From Procambarus clarkii (Eukaryota; Arthropoda; Malacostraca; Decapoda; Cambaridae): a stretch of 64,000 nucleotides of DNA. Where the stretch lies: positions 4,354,505 to 4,418,504 of the forward strand of contig NC_091180.1 in the NCBI RefSeq assembly GCF_040958095.1, in the 5' to 3' direction. Below, piece after piece: positions 20,786-33,525 of this stretch (position 1 is the stretch's first letter; every line of letters starts with the position of its first letter). Position numbers and translations under genes: made by a program. The notes under the pieces are model-generated. The model did not search any database. It saw only the letters and a program-made list of their open reading frames with translations, and was not told the origin of the DNA.

Positions 20786-23700
20786 TGGGAGGCTGTACGG
20801 CGGACAGTGGCGGCGATGGCGGATAGTGGCGGCGGGCGGACAGTGGCGGCGGTGGTGGACAGTGGTGGCGGGCGGACAGTGGTGGCGGTGGCGGACAGTG
20901 GTGGCGGTGGCGGATAGTGGCGGCGGTGGGGGATAGTGGCGGCGGGCGGACAGTGGCGGCGGTGGTGGACAGTGGCAGCGGTGGCGGAGTGGCGGCGACG
21001 GTGGCGGAGTGGCGGCGGTGGCGGATAGTGGCGGCGGTGGCGGATAGTGGCGTCGGGCAGACAGTGGCGGCTGTGGCGGCTGTGGCGGACAGTGGCGGCG
21101 GTGGTGAACAGTGGCGGCGGGCAGACAGCGGCGGCGGGCGGACAGTGGTGGTGGTGGCGGACAGTGGCGGCGGTGGCGGATAGTGGCGGCAGTGGCGGAG
21201 AGTGGCGACAGTGGCGGCTGTGGCGGCGGTGGCGGATAGTGGCGGCGGTGGCGGATAGTGGCGTCGGGCGGACAGTGGCGGCTGTGGCGGACAGTTGCGG
21301 CAGTGGTGAACAGTGGCGACGGGCGGACAGTGGCGGACAGTGGTGGTGGTGGCGGACAGTGGCGGCTGTGGCGGACAGTGGCGGCAGTGGCGGAGAGTGG
21401 CGACAGTGGCGGCTGTGGCGGCGGTGGCGGATAGTGGCGGCGGTGGCGGATAGTGGCGTCGGGCGGACAGTGGCGGCTGTGGCGGACAGTGGCGGCGGTG
21501 GTGAACAGTGGCGGCGGGCGGACAGTGGCGGCGGCGGGCGGACAGTGGCGGCGGTGGCGGACAGTGGCGGCGGTGGCGGATAGTGGCGGCGGTGGCGGAC
21601 AGTGGCGGCGGTGGCGGATAGTGGCGGCGGTGGCGGCAGGCGGACAGTGGCGGCTGTGGCGGCGGTGGTGGACAGTGGCGGCGGGCGGACAGTGGCGGCG
21701 AGCGGACAGTGGTGGCGGTGGCGGATAGTGGCGGCAGGCGGACAGTGGCGGCTGTGGCGGACAGTGGCGTCGGTGGCGGACAGTGGTGGCGGACAGTGGT
21801 GGCGGTGGTGGACAGTGGCGGCGGGCGGACAGTGGCGGCGGCGGGCGGACAGTGGCGGCGGCGGGCGGACAGTGGCGGCGGTGGCGGATAGTGGCGGCGG
21901 GCGGACAGTGGTGGCGGTGGCGGACTGTGGTGGCGGTGGTGGACAGTGGCGGCGGGCGGACAGTGGCGGCGGCGGGCGGACAGTGGCGGCGGTGGCTGAC
22001 AGTGGTGGCGGTGGCGGACAGTGGTGACGGTGGCGGACAGTGATGGCGGTGGCAGACAGTGGTGGCGGACAGTGGTGGCGGTGGCGGACAGTGGTGGCGG
22101 TGGCGGACAGTGGTGGCGGTGGCGGACAGTGCTGGCGGTGGCGGACAGTGGTGGCGGTGGTGGACAGTGGTGGCGGTGGCGGACAGTGGCAGCGGGCGGA
22201 CACTGGCGGCGGAGGCGGACACTGGCGGCGGAGGCGGACACTGGCGGCTGTGTCTGGCGGTGGCGGACAGTGGCAGTGGTGGTGGGCGGTAGTGGTGGGT
22301 GGTGCGGTGGGCGGTGGCGGGCGGTGGCGGGCGGCGGCGGCTGTGATGGGTGGTGGCGGCTGTGATGGGTGGTGGCGGCTGTGGTGGGTGGTGACGATCG
22401 GCGGTGGTGGGGGCTGGTGGCGGCTGGCGGTGGCGGCTTGCGGTGGCGACTGTGGCAACGGGCTGTGACGGCTGATAGCGGGCGGTGGTGGCGGCTGGTG
22501 GTGACGGCTGGTGGCGGTGGCAGCTGATAGCGGCTGGTGGTGGCGGTGATGGCGGCTGGTGGTGGCGGCTGGCGGCTGGCGGTGGCGACTGTGGCAACGG
22601 GCGGTGGCGGCTGATGGCGGGCGGTGGTGGCGGCTGGTGGTGGTGGCAGCTGGTGGCGGCCGGTGGCGGCTGGTGGCAGTGGCAGCTGATGGCGGCTGGT
22701 GGCGGTGATGGCGGCTGGTGGCGGCTGGTGGTGGCGGCGGTGGTGGGTGGTGGCGGTGGTGGGTGGTGGCGGCGGTGGTGGGTGGTGGCGGTGGTGGGTG
22801 GTGGCGGTGGTGGTGGGTGGTGGTGGCGGCGGTGATGGGTGGTGGCGGCTGTGGTGGGTGTTGGCGGTGGTGGCGGCGGCGGTGATGGGTGGTGGCGGCT
22901 GTGGTGGATGGTGGCGGTGGCGGTGGTGATGGGTGGTGGTGGTGGGTGGTGGTGGCGGCTGGTGGTGGTGGGTGGTGACGGCTGGTGGTGGCAGGCGGCG
23001 GTGGTGGGTGGCGGTGGCGTGGCGGCTGGTGGTGGCGGTGGCGTGGCGGCTGGTGGTGGTGACGGTGGCGGATAGTGGCGGCGGTGGCGGCAGGCGGACA
23101 GTGGCGGCTGTGGCGGCAGTGGTGGACAGTGGCGGCGGACGGACAGTGGCGGCGAGCGGACAGTGGTGGCGGTGGCGGATAGTGGCGGCGGGCGGACAGT
23201 GGCGGCTGTGGCGGACAGTGGTGGCGGTGGCGGACAGTGGTGGCGGTGGTGGACAGTGGCGGCGGGCGGACAGTGGCGGCGGCGGGCGGACAGTGGCGGC
23301 GGTGGCGTATAGTGGCGGCGGGCGGACAGTGGTGGCGGTGGCGGACAGTGGTGGCGGTGGTGGACAGTGGCGGTGGGCGGACAGTGGCGGCGGCGGGCGG
23401 ACAGTGGCGGCGGTGGCTGACAGTGGTGGCGGTGGCGGACAGTGGTGACGGTGGCGGACAGTGATGGCGGTGGCGGACAGTGGTGGCGGTGGCAGACAGT
23501 GGTGGCGGTGGCGGACAGTGGTGGCGGTGGCGGTGGCGGACAGTGGCAGCGGGCAGACAGTGGCGGCGGAGGCGGACACTGGCGGCTGTGTCTGGCGGTG
23601 GCGGACAGTGGCAGTGGTGGCGGGCGGTAGTGGTGGGTGGTGGTGGGCGGTGGCGGGCAGTGGCGGGCGCGGCGGCTGTGATGGGTGGTGGCGGCTGTGA

Positions 23701-24510
23701 TGGGTGGTGGCGGCTGTGGTGGGTGGTGATGATCGGCGGTGGTGGGGGCTGGTGGCGGCTGGCGGTGGCGGCTTGCGGTGGCGACTGCGGCAACGGGTTG
23801 TGACGGCTGATAGCGGGCGGTGGTGGCGGCTGGTGGTGACGGCTGGTGGCGGTGGCAGCTGATGGCGGCTGGTGGTGGCGGTGATGGCGGCTGGTGGTGG
23901 CGGGTGGCGGCTGGCGGTGGCGACTGTGGCAACGGGAGGTGGCGGCTGATGGAGGGCGGTGGTGGCAGCTGGTGGCGGCCGGTGGCGGCTGGTGGCACTG
24001 GCAGCTGATGGCGGCTGGTGGTGGTGGTGGCGGTGATGGCGGCTGGTGGCGGGCGGTGGCGGGCGGTGGCGGCTGGTGGCGGCTGGTGGTGGCGGCGGTG
24101 GTGGGTGGTGGCAGTGGTGGGTGGTGGCGGTGGTGGTGGGTGGTGGTGGCGGCGGTGATGGGTGGTGGCGGCTGTGGTGGGTGGTGGCGGTGGTGGCGGC
24201 GGCGGTGATGGGTGGTGGCGGCTGTGGTGGGTGGTGGCGGTGGCGGTGGTGATGGGTGGTGGTGGTGGGTGGTGGTGGCGGCTGGTGGTGGTGGGTGGTG
24301 ACGGCTGGTGGTGGCGGGCGGCGGTGGTGGGTGGCGGTGGCGTGGCGGCTGGTGGTGGCGGTGGCGTGGCGGCTGGTGGTGGTGGCGGTGGTGGGTGGTG
24401 GCGGCTGGTGGCGGGTGGCGGCTGGTGGTGGCGGTGGTGGGTGGTGGCGGCGGGTGGCGGGTGGTGGCGGGTGGCGGCGGGTGGCGGCGGGTGGCGGCTG
24501 GTGGCGGCCA
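20786..24510. repeat. GC-rich GGCGGT/GACAGT minisatellite with ~1.3-kb higher-order duplication
   Basis: Units of 6-24 bp built from GGCGGTGGCGGACAGTGG and, towards the right, GGTGGCGGCTGGTGGTGGCGG. Distinct phrases recur about 1.32-1.42 kb apart, for example TGACAGTGGTGGCGGTGGC near 21995 and 23417, a GATCGGCGG phrase near 22396 and 23731, and GGCGTGGCGGCTGGTGG near 23015 and 24340. A ~1.3-kb block is therefore duplicated in tandem. Minus-strand frames of ~1250-1275 residues are open in all three phases and are artefacts of composition. Confidence 0.93.
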
Positions 24511-24794
24511 CCTGGGACACACCCTTCACCACTGAAGGTCTGAGCACAACTAACCATGTGTCTCTCACCACCAGCCTAGTGTTGCCAGCCCGCCCTCTCA
24601 AAATGTTTCCTTCAAAGATTGAATATTATCTTTGAACAACAAGTTTGATTATCAAGGAAATAATGCATATATTATTGTCACATTAATACTGTGCAATATC
24701 TTATTACATTCCTGCTAAATAATTATAATTTGAAACAGGACAAAAAATCTGTGACCACACATCCTGCCTCCCTGGCCAGTTACCCTCTCACACC
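24511..24794. other. non-repetitive spacer
   Basis: Short unique stretch between two minisatellites with no ORF beyond read-through of the repeats. Confidence 0.6.
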
Positions 24795-25860
24795 TCACAC
24801 TCATAACTCACTCTCATAATCACTCTCACTCTCAATCACTCTTATGCACTATTGCTCACTCTTACTCTCAATCACTCTTATGCACTATTACTCACTCTTA
24901 CTCTCAGTAATCCTTACTCACTCTCATACTCACTCTAACTCTCTGTCACTCTTACTCTGTCACTCTTACTCTCTGTCACTCTTACTCTCTGTTACTCTTA
25001 CTCTCTGTCACTCTTACTCTCTGTCACTCTTACTCTGTCACTCTTACTCTCTGTCACTCTTACTCTTTGTCACTCTTACTCTCTGTCACTCTTACTCTCT
25101 GTCACTCTTACTCTCTGTCACTCTTACTCTGTCACTCTTACTCACTCTCAGTCACCCTTACCCATTCATACTCACTCTCTCTTACTCTCATTCTCTTACT
25201 CTCAATCACTCTTACTCTCAATCACTCTTACTCCCAATCACTCTTACTCTCAATCACTCTTACTCCCAATCACTCTTACTCCCAATCACTCTTACTCTCA
25301 ATCACTCTTACTCTCATTCTTACTCTTACTCACTCTTACTCTCACTCTTACTCCTACTCCCAATCACTCTTACTCTCAATCACTCTTATTCTCATTCTTA
25401 CTTACTCTCACTCTTACTCCCAATCACTCTTACTCTCAATCACTCTTACTCTCATTCTTACTCTTACTCACTCTTACTCTCATTCTTACTCTTACTCACT
25501 CTTACTCTCAATCACTCTTACTCTCACTCCTACTCCCAATCACTCTTACTCTCAATCACTCTTACTCTCAATGACTCTTACTCTCACTCCTACTCCCAAT
25601 CACTCTTACTCTCAATCACTCTTACTCTCAATCACTCTTACTCTCAATCACTCTTACTCTCATACTCACCCTTACTCTCATTCACTTTTACTCTCACTCT
25701 TACTCACTCTGTCACCCTTACTCTCAATCACTCTGTCACTCTTACTTTTACTCACTCTCACTCACTCTTACTCACACTTACACACTCTCTGGCACTCTCA
25801 CTCACCTTCAGTCAATCTTACTCACTCTTACCCACTCTCGCTCACTCTTACTCACTCTAG
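24795..25860. repeat. ~16-bp CTCTTACTCTCAATCA minisatellite
   Basis: Tandem pyrimidine-rich units with variants CTCTTACTCTCTGTCA (left third) and CTCTTACTCTCAATCA or CTCCCAATCA (middle and right). Open frames through it read Leu/Ser/Thr/His/Tyr repeats and are not genes. Confidence 0.94.
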
Positions 25861-26365
25861 TTAATAAGAACACGCCAATATAAGACAACAAAACGTTTTC
25901 AGATTCTTTCACACCACTTTCCAGCAACTTTTATAATTTATATAAATTATCTTAGGGAATAATACATAAATTATATATTTAAACATGATATTAGTGTTTA
26001 GTGGAATGCATAAGGAGTCAAATTGTGTTAAAAAGAGCGATTTTTAGAAAATTTGGAAAACTACTTTTTTCTGATCATATTATAACTAAATGGATTTTGA
26101 ACGTTTCACTGAGCCAATAAATATCATTCACAATTTATTAATGAATTTTACAAAAAAGCACCATAAATTTTATATTTAAACATGTAAAAACTATTTGTAA
26201 TACATTAGGAACAAAATAGTTGTAGAAAAACAATTTATTATAAAACCTTTGTGTTTGGATTTTTTGATTAAAAGTTTCTCAAAGGCTCTCCTGCACCATT
26301 CTCAATGCAAATCATTCCCACGCCTATGGGAAGAGATAGACGAACGTTTTCTAGATGATTTGTGT
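25861..26365. other. AT-rich spacer, no gene
   Basis: About 500 bp with no ORF, RNA gene or recognised repeat. Confidence 0.65.
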
Positions 26366-29300
26366 TTGCTGGGTTAGTCCTGATGGTGTTCGTAGTTCTG
26401 GTGGTGGTCTTAGTCCTGGTGATGGTCTTAGTACTGGTGGTGGTCTTAGTCCTGGTGATGGTCTTAGTACTGGTGGTGGTCTTAGTCCTGGTAGTGGTCG
26501 TAGTCCAGGTGGTGGTCTTAATCCTGGTGGTGGTCGAAGTCCTTGTGGTGGTGCTAGTTCTGTTGGTGGTTGTAGTCCTGATGGTGTTCATAGTCCTGGT
26601 GGTGGTCGGTGTCCTGGTGGTGGTTGTAGTCCTGGTGGTGGTTGTAGTCCTGGTGGTGGTTGTAGAACTGGTGGTGGTTATATTCCTGGTGGTGGTTGTA
26701 GTCCTGGTGGTGATCGTAGTCCTGGTGGTGGTTGTAGACCTGGTGGTGGTTGTAGTCATGGTTGTGGTTTTATACCTATTGGTGGTTGCAGTTCTGGGGG
26801 TGGCTGTAGTCCTGGTGTTGGTCTTAGTCCTGGTGGTTGTTGTAGTCCTAGTGAGGGTTGTAGTCCTGTTGGTAGTTGTAGTCCTGGTGGTGGATGTAGT
26901 CCTGGTGGTGGTCTTAGTCCTGTTGGTGGGTGTAGTCCTGACGGTGGTTGTAGTCCTGGTGGTGGTCTTAGTCCTGAAAGTGGTTGTAGTCCTAGTGAGG
27001 GTTTTAGTCCTGGTGGTGGTCCTAGTCCTGGTGGTGGTTGTAGTCCTGGTGGTGGTTGTAGTCCAAGTGGTAGTGGTTGTAGTCCTTGTGATGGTTGTAG
27101 TCCTGGTAGAGGTCGTAATCCTGGTTGTGGTTATAGTCCTGGTGGTGGTGGTAGTCTTGGTGGTGGTGGTAGTCCTGGTGGTGGTTGTAGTCCTGTTCGT
27201 GGTCGTAGTCCTGGTGGTGGTTGTAATCCTGGTGGTGATTGTATTCAGGGTGGTGGTCTTAGTCCTGTTGGTGAGTATAGTCCTGGTAGTGGTTGTAGTC
27301 CTGGTGGTGGTCTTAGTCCTGGTGGTGGTCGTAGTCCAGGTGGTGGTCTTTGTCCTGGTGGTGGTTCTAGTCGTGGTGGTGGTCATACTCCTGGTTGTGG
27401 TTGTAGTCCTGGTGTTGGTTGTAGTCTTGGTGGTGGTCGTAGTCCTGGTAGTGGTGTTAGTCCCGGTGGTGGTCCTAGTCCTAGTGGTGGTTGCAGACCT
27501 GGTGGTGATTGTTGTCCTGGTGGTGGTTGTATTCATGGTTGTGGTTGCAGTCCTGGTGGTGGTCTTATTCCTGGTGGAGGTCCTAGTACTGGTGGTGGTT
27601 GTAGTCATGGTGGTGGTTGTCGTCCTAGTGGAGGTCGTACTCCTGGTGGTGGTTGTAGTGATGGTGGTGGTTGTATTCCTGGTGGTTGTTGTAGCCCTGG
27701 TAGAGGTCGTAGTCCTGGTGGTGGTCTTAGTCCTGGTGGTGGTTGTAGTCCTAGTGGTGGTCTTATTCCTGGTGGTGGTTGTAGTCCTGGTGGTGGTTGT
27801 AGTCCTGGTGGTGGTTGTAGTCCTGGTGGTAGTTGTATTCCTGGTGGTGGTCCTAGTCCCGGTGGTGGTTGTAATCCTGGTGGTGGTATTAGTGTTAATC
27901 CTGGTGGTGGTATTATTAGGTACCCACTATTGGTGGGTGGAGTCCTATTGATGGTTTTAGTCCTGGTGGTGGTCTTATTCCTAGTGGTGGTTGTATTCCT
28001 GGTGGTGGTTGTAGTCCTGGTGGTGGTCCTAGTCCTGATGGTGATTGTAGTCCTGGTGGTGGTTGTAGTCCTCGTGGTGGTCTTAGCCCTGGTGGTTATC
28101 TTAGTCCTGGTGGTAGTTGTAATCCTAGTGGTGGTCTTAGTCCAGGTGATGTTTGTAGTCCTGGTGAAGGTCTTATTCCTGGTGCTGGTCCTATTCCGAG
28201 TGGTGGTTGTAGTCCTAATGATGGTTGTAGTCTTGGTCGTTGTAGTTTTCCTGGTGGTGGTCTTAGTCCTGGTGGTGATTGCTGTCTTGGTGGTAGTTGT
28301 AGTCCTGGTTGTAGTTGTAGTCCTGGTGGTGGTTGTAGTACTGGTTGTTGTTGTAGTCCTGGTGATGGTTGAAGTCCAATTGGTGATCTTATTCCTGGTG
28401 GAGGTCCTAGTCCTGGTGGTGATTGTAGTCCTGGTGGTGGTTGTAGTCCTGGTGGTGGATATAGTCCTGGTGGGGGTCTTAGTTCTGGTGGTGGGTGTAG
28501 TCCTGGTGGTGGTTGTAGTCCTGGTGGAGGTCGTTCTCCTGGTGGTGGTTTTAGTGATAGTGGTGGTTGTAGTCCTGGTGGTGGTTGTAGTCCTGGTGGA
28601 GGTCGTAGTCCTGGTGGTGGTCTTAGTCCTGTTGGTGGTTTTAATCCTAGTGGTGCCTTAGTCCTGGTGGTGGGTGTAGTCCTGGTGATTGCTGTAGTCC
28701 TGGTGGTGGTCCTAGTCCTGGTGGTGGTTGTTGTCCTGGTGATGGTTGTAGTCTTGGTGGTGGTCTTTGTCCTAGTGGTGGTTTTAGACCTGATGGTGAT
28801 TGTAGTACTGGTTGTTGTTGTAGTCCTGGTGGAGGTCGTAGTCCTGGTGGTGGTCTTAGTCCTAGTGCTGGTTGTAATCCTAGTGGTGGTCTTAGTCCTG
28901 GTGGTGGGTGTAGTCCTGGTGATGGCTGTATTCCTGGTGGTGGTCTTATTCCTGGTGGTGGTTGGAGTCCTGGTGGTGGTTGTAGTCCTGGTGGTGGTTG
29001 TAGTCCTAGTGGTGGTTGTAGTCCTGGTGGTGGTTGTAGTCCTAGTGGTGGTTGTACTCCTGGTGGTGGGTGTAGTCCTGGTGGTGGTTGTAATCCTAGT
29101 GGTGGTTGTAGTCCTGGTGGTGGTCCTAGTCCCAGTGGTGGTTGTAATCCTGGTGGTGGTCTTAGTCCTGTTGGTGAGTGGAGTCCTGGTGGTGGTTGAA
29201 GTCCTGGTGGTGGTTGTAGTCCTGGTGGTGGTCCTACTCCTGATGATGGTTGTAGACCTGGTGATAGTTGTAGTCCTGGTGGTGGTCTTAGTCCTGGTGG

Positions 29301-32018
29301 TCGTAATAGTCCTGATGGTGGTTGAAATCCTGGTGGTGGTTGTAGTCCTGGTGGTGGTTGTAGTCCTGGTGGTGGTTGTAGTTCTGGTGGTGGTTGTAGT
29401 CCTTGTGGTGGTTGTAAACCTAGTGGTATTTGTAGTCCTAGTGGTGGTCTTAGTCCTGCTGGTGGTTATAGTCCTTGTGAGGGTTGTAGTCCTGGTGGTG
29501 GTTGTAGTCCTGGTGCTGGTTGTAGACCTGGTGGTGGTCTTAGTCCTGGTGGTGGGTGTAGTCCTGGTGGAGGTCTTAGTCCAGGTGGTAGTTATAGTCC
29601 TGTTCAGAATTGAAGTCCAGGCGGTGGTCTTTGTCCTGGTGGTGGTTGTAGTCGTGGCGGTGGTCTTAGTCCTGGCGTTGGTTGTAGTTCTGGTGTGGGT
29701 TGTAGTCCTAGTGGTGGTCATAGTCCTGGTTATTTATCCTGGTTATTAACCTAGTTGTTAGTCCTGGTGGTGGTCCTAGTCTTAGTGGTGGTTGTAGACC
29801 TAGTGGTGGTCGTAGTCCTGGTGGTGGTTGTAGTCGTGGTGGTGGTTGTAGTCGTGGTGGTTTTCTTAGTCCTGTTGGTGGGTGTAGTCTTGGTGATGGT
29901 CGTAATCCTGGTGATGGTCTTAGTCCATATGGTGGTCATAGTCCAGGTGGTGGTTGTAATCCTGGTGAGGGTTGTAGTCCTGGTGGTGGTCTTTGTCCTG
30001 GTGTTCGTTGTAGTCCTGGAGTGGGTTGTAGTCCTGGTGGTGGTTGTAATCCTGGTGGTGGTCTTAGTCCTGTTAGCAGGTAGAGCCCTGTTGGTGGGTA
30101 TAGACCTGGCAGTGGTCGTAGTCCTGGTGGTGGTCTTAGTCCTGGTGGTGGTCTTAGTCCTGGTGGTGGTCGTAATCCTGGTAGTGGTCTTAGTCCTGTT
30201 AGTAGTTGTAGTCCTGGTGGTGGTTGTAGTCCTGGTGGTGGTCTTAGTCCTATTGGTGGGAGTAGTCCTGGTGATGGTCTTAGTCCTGGTGGTGGTCTTA
30301 GTCCTGGTGGTGGTCGTAGTCCTGGAGGTGGTCTTTATTACAGATGATGGTTGTAGTCCTGGTGAGTGTTGTAGGCCAGTTGGTGGTCTTTGTCCTTGTG
30401 GTGGTTGAAGTCCTGGTGTGGGTTGTAATCCTGGTGGTGGTGTTAGTCCTGGTGGTGGTGGTTGTCCTGGTGGTGGCCCTAGTCCTAGTGGTGGTTGTAA
30501 ACCTGGTGGTGACCTTATTTTAGGTGGTGGTTGTAGTAATGGTGAGGGTTGTAGTCCAGGTAGTGGTCTTTGTCCTGGTGGTGGTTGTAGTCGTGGTGGT
30601 GGTCTTATTCCAGGTGGTGGATGTAGACCTGGTGGTGGTTGTAGTCCTGGTGGATGTTGTAGTCCTGGTGGTGATTGTAGTTCTGGTGGAGGTTGTAGTC
30701 CTGGTGGTGGTCATAGTCCTGGTGGGGGTCTTAGTTCTGGTGGTGGTTGTAGTCCTGGTAGTGGTTGTAGACCTGGTGGAGTTCGTACTCCTGGTGGTGG
30801 TCTTAGTCCATGTGGTGGTTATTGTCCAGGTGGAGGTTGTAATCCTGGTGAGGGTTGTAGTCCTGGTGGTGGTTGTAGTCCTGGTGTGGGTTGTAGTCCT
30901 GGTGGTGGTTGTAATCCTGGTGGTGGTCTTAGTCCTGTTAGCGGGTGGAGTCCTGTTGGTGGGTATAGACCTGGCAGTGGTCGTAGTCCTGTTGGTGGGA
31001 GTAGTCCTGGTGATGGTTTTAGTCCTGGTGGTGGTCTTAGTCCTGGTGGTGGTCGTAGTCCTGGAGGTGGTCTTTTTTACAGATGATGGTTGTAGTCCTG
31101 GTGAGTGTTGTAGGCCAGTTGGTGGTCTTTGTCCTGGTGGTGGTTGTAGTCCTGGTGTGGGTTGTAATCCTGGTGGTAGTCCTGGTGGTGGCCCTAGTAC
31201 TGGTGGTGGTCTTATTCCAGGTGGTGGATGTAGAGCTGGTGGTGTTCTTATTCTAGGTGGTGGTTGTAGTCCTGGTGAGGGTTGTAGTCCAGGTAGTGGT
31301 CTTTGTCCTGGTGGTGGTTGTAGTCGTGGTTGTGGTCTTATTCCAGGTGGTGGATGTAGACCTGGTGATGGTTGTAGTCCTGGTGTTGGTTAAAGTCCTC
31401 GTGGTGGTGTTATTCCTGGTGGAGGTCCTAGTCCTGGTGGTGATTGTAGTCCTGGTGGGGGTCTTAGTTCTGGTGGTGGTTGTAGTCCTAGTGGTGGTTG
31501 TAGACCTGGTGGAGTTCGTACTCCTGGTGGTGGATGTAGTGATAGTGTTGGTTGTAGTCCTTATGGTGGTTGTAGTCCTGGTGGAGGTCGTAGTCCTGGT
31601 GGTGGTCTTAGTCCAGGGGATGGATGTAGTCCAGGTGGTGGTCTTATTCCTGGTTCTGGTCCTAGTCCTGGTGGGGGTTGTAGTCCTAACGATGGCTGTA
31701 GTCTTGGTGGTTGTAATATTCCTGGTGGTGATCTTAGTCCTGGTGGTGGTTGCTGTCCTGGTGGTGGTTGTAGTCCAGGTGGTGGTTGTAGTCCTGGTGG
31801 TGGTTGTAGTCCTGGTGGTGGTCCTAGTCTTGATGGTGGTTGTTGTCCTGGTGGTGGTTGTAGTCCTGGTGCAGGTCTTAGTCCAGGTGGTGGTTGTAGT
31901 CCTGGTGAGGGTTGTAGTCCAGGCGGTGGTCTTTGTCCTGGAGGTGGTTGTAGCCATATTGGTGGTTGTAGAGCTGTTGGTGGTTGCAGTCCTGGTGGTG
32001 GTCTTAGTCCTGCTGGTG
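26366..32018. repeat. 18-bp G-rich minisatellite, block 3
   Basis: About 310 copies of the GTAGTCCTGGTGGTGGTT family in one orientation. Duplicated multi-unit segments are visible: the GAGGTGGTCTTTxTTACAGATGATGG phrase occurs near 30325 and 31065 with similar surroundings, so part of the block (~740 bp) was itself duplicated. Confidence 0.95.
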
Positions 32019-32023
32019 GGTGT
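32019..32023. repeat. target-site duplication GGTGT, left copy
   Basis: GGTGT directly before the LTR start; repeated at 33526-33530 directly after its end. Confidence 0.88.
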
Positions 32024-33525
32024 TGTGGGATATTTGGGTTTGATTCTGATTAATTAATAATTAAAGTAGTAAATTAAATTACGAAGGACCACCCACTTTT
32101 AAAGTAAAGAGGGAAACTGAGAATTTCAGATCATTAGATAAAATTCTAGAGAAAACCAGTGACTATGGATATGACTAGAAAGTATGATCATAAGAATAAT
32201 TAATGGACTGTATTATTAAAAAACCAAACCTCAAACACCTACATTGGGGGGTTATTACTGGAGGTCAGTACGTCCAGGAATCAGTGTGGTTCGTTCACTA
32301 ATTCAATTAATAATAATCTAATCCTATAAATAATGTTGAATATAATATTATTCATACAAAGAAGAAAATGAATATGAGCATAGTAATGAGTTACAGTAAA
32401 TCACACATTATGTTGAACATTCTGAATGTATCAAATTGCTAAAATATAGGAAAAGAAATAAGCCTTAGCTTGTAGTAGGTTCCTTTAGATAACTCTGGAA
32501 GTCCTCTTAATCTCCAAGTCTGGCACATTGACGAATGGCACGATTAACATGGAGAAGGCAGCATAAGGAATCCGTCTCTCAAGCTGCAAGATAAATAACT
32601 ACCAGTAGCAATTGATTTAACTACTCAATTCATATTCAAGATTATTGATATCTACAGATAGAATTCTAATCACCTGTTATTAGGTGTTGTCTTGCCGCGT
32701 GACGTGCAATCACCCCGCTATTAATAAACTTATAAATGATGCATCAGATAAAAGGTACTTAGCTGTGGGCACTGTGTAAGTATTAAGATTCCCTTATTTA
32801 ACACCAGCACTAGTTGAAGATATTATCTGCAAGGTCGTTCACGCCTCACAGTGGCGGCTTTCATCTGTGGATGGACACACTTGTCCTATTTGCTGGACAA
32901 TGGCGTCTTTTGTGAGTACGGTAAGCGTAGCTTTGCCTCCTTCTGGCCTTGCACGTGTCCGCTTCCCGACGTGTACTGAGGGTGGCGTCCCTCTACCCAC
33001 GCCGAGTCGACGTTCATTACACAAATTATTGGCATGAACATTAATATTTCTCGCATTCGCGCTTGAAACTCTAAAGACTGGACGGGTTTATTATTTAGAG
33101 GAACGGAATATTATTATTTAACTATTTAAGAATAGTAAAGATATAAGGGAGAGGAATTAATGTCTCCCCATAGCATTCATTGATGACGTTACCTCTATCG
33201 CGAGGTAGACGTTTTGATTCTAAAGCTCTATTCGGCTTTTAGTTAGAGAACCATTCGTCTGCAATCAGTTGCCATACAGAATGCTTTAATTATGGAGAAT
33301 CGTATTTAATTCTCACACAAATTGTATATAATGTGTTTTACTGTAAAGAAATCTGACGCAATACTGGCGTCAGGTGACGTGAGAATTCTAGCCTAATGCA
33401 CAGATGAATTATTAGTACATGAGAATTCTACGAGTTGTTACTTTTACTTACTACAATATTAATATGGTTAGTAATAAGTAATGAGAATACAACAATGCTG
33501 CATTCGATGTGGGAAATATCCAACA
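32024..33525 (-). mobile_element. solo BEL/Pao LTR
   Basis: Starts TGTGGGATATTTGGG and ends GGGAAATATCCAACA like the inner element's LTR, ~1502 bp, with no internal sequence on either side. Flanking GGTGT copies prove a single integration followed by LTR-LTR recombination. It lacks a ~90-bp stretch present in the full LTRs around the CATCTCAGGCTCCGGC region. Strand is given by analogy with the complete elements. Confidence 0.92.

Noticed and set aside
20754..24601. Three overlapping ~1250-1275-codon minus-strand frames, Pro/His/Thr/Ala-rich
   Set aside because: All three phases are open across a GC-rich array; composition alone explains this.
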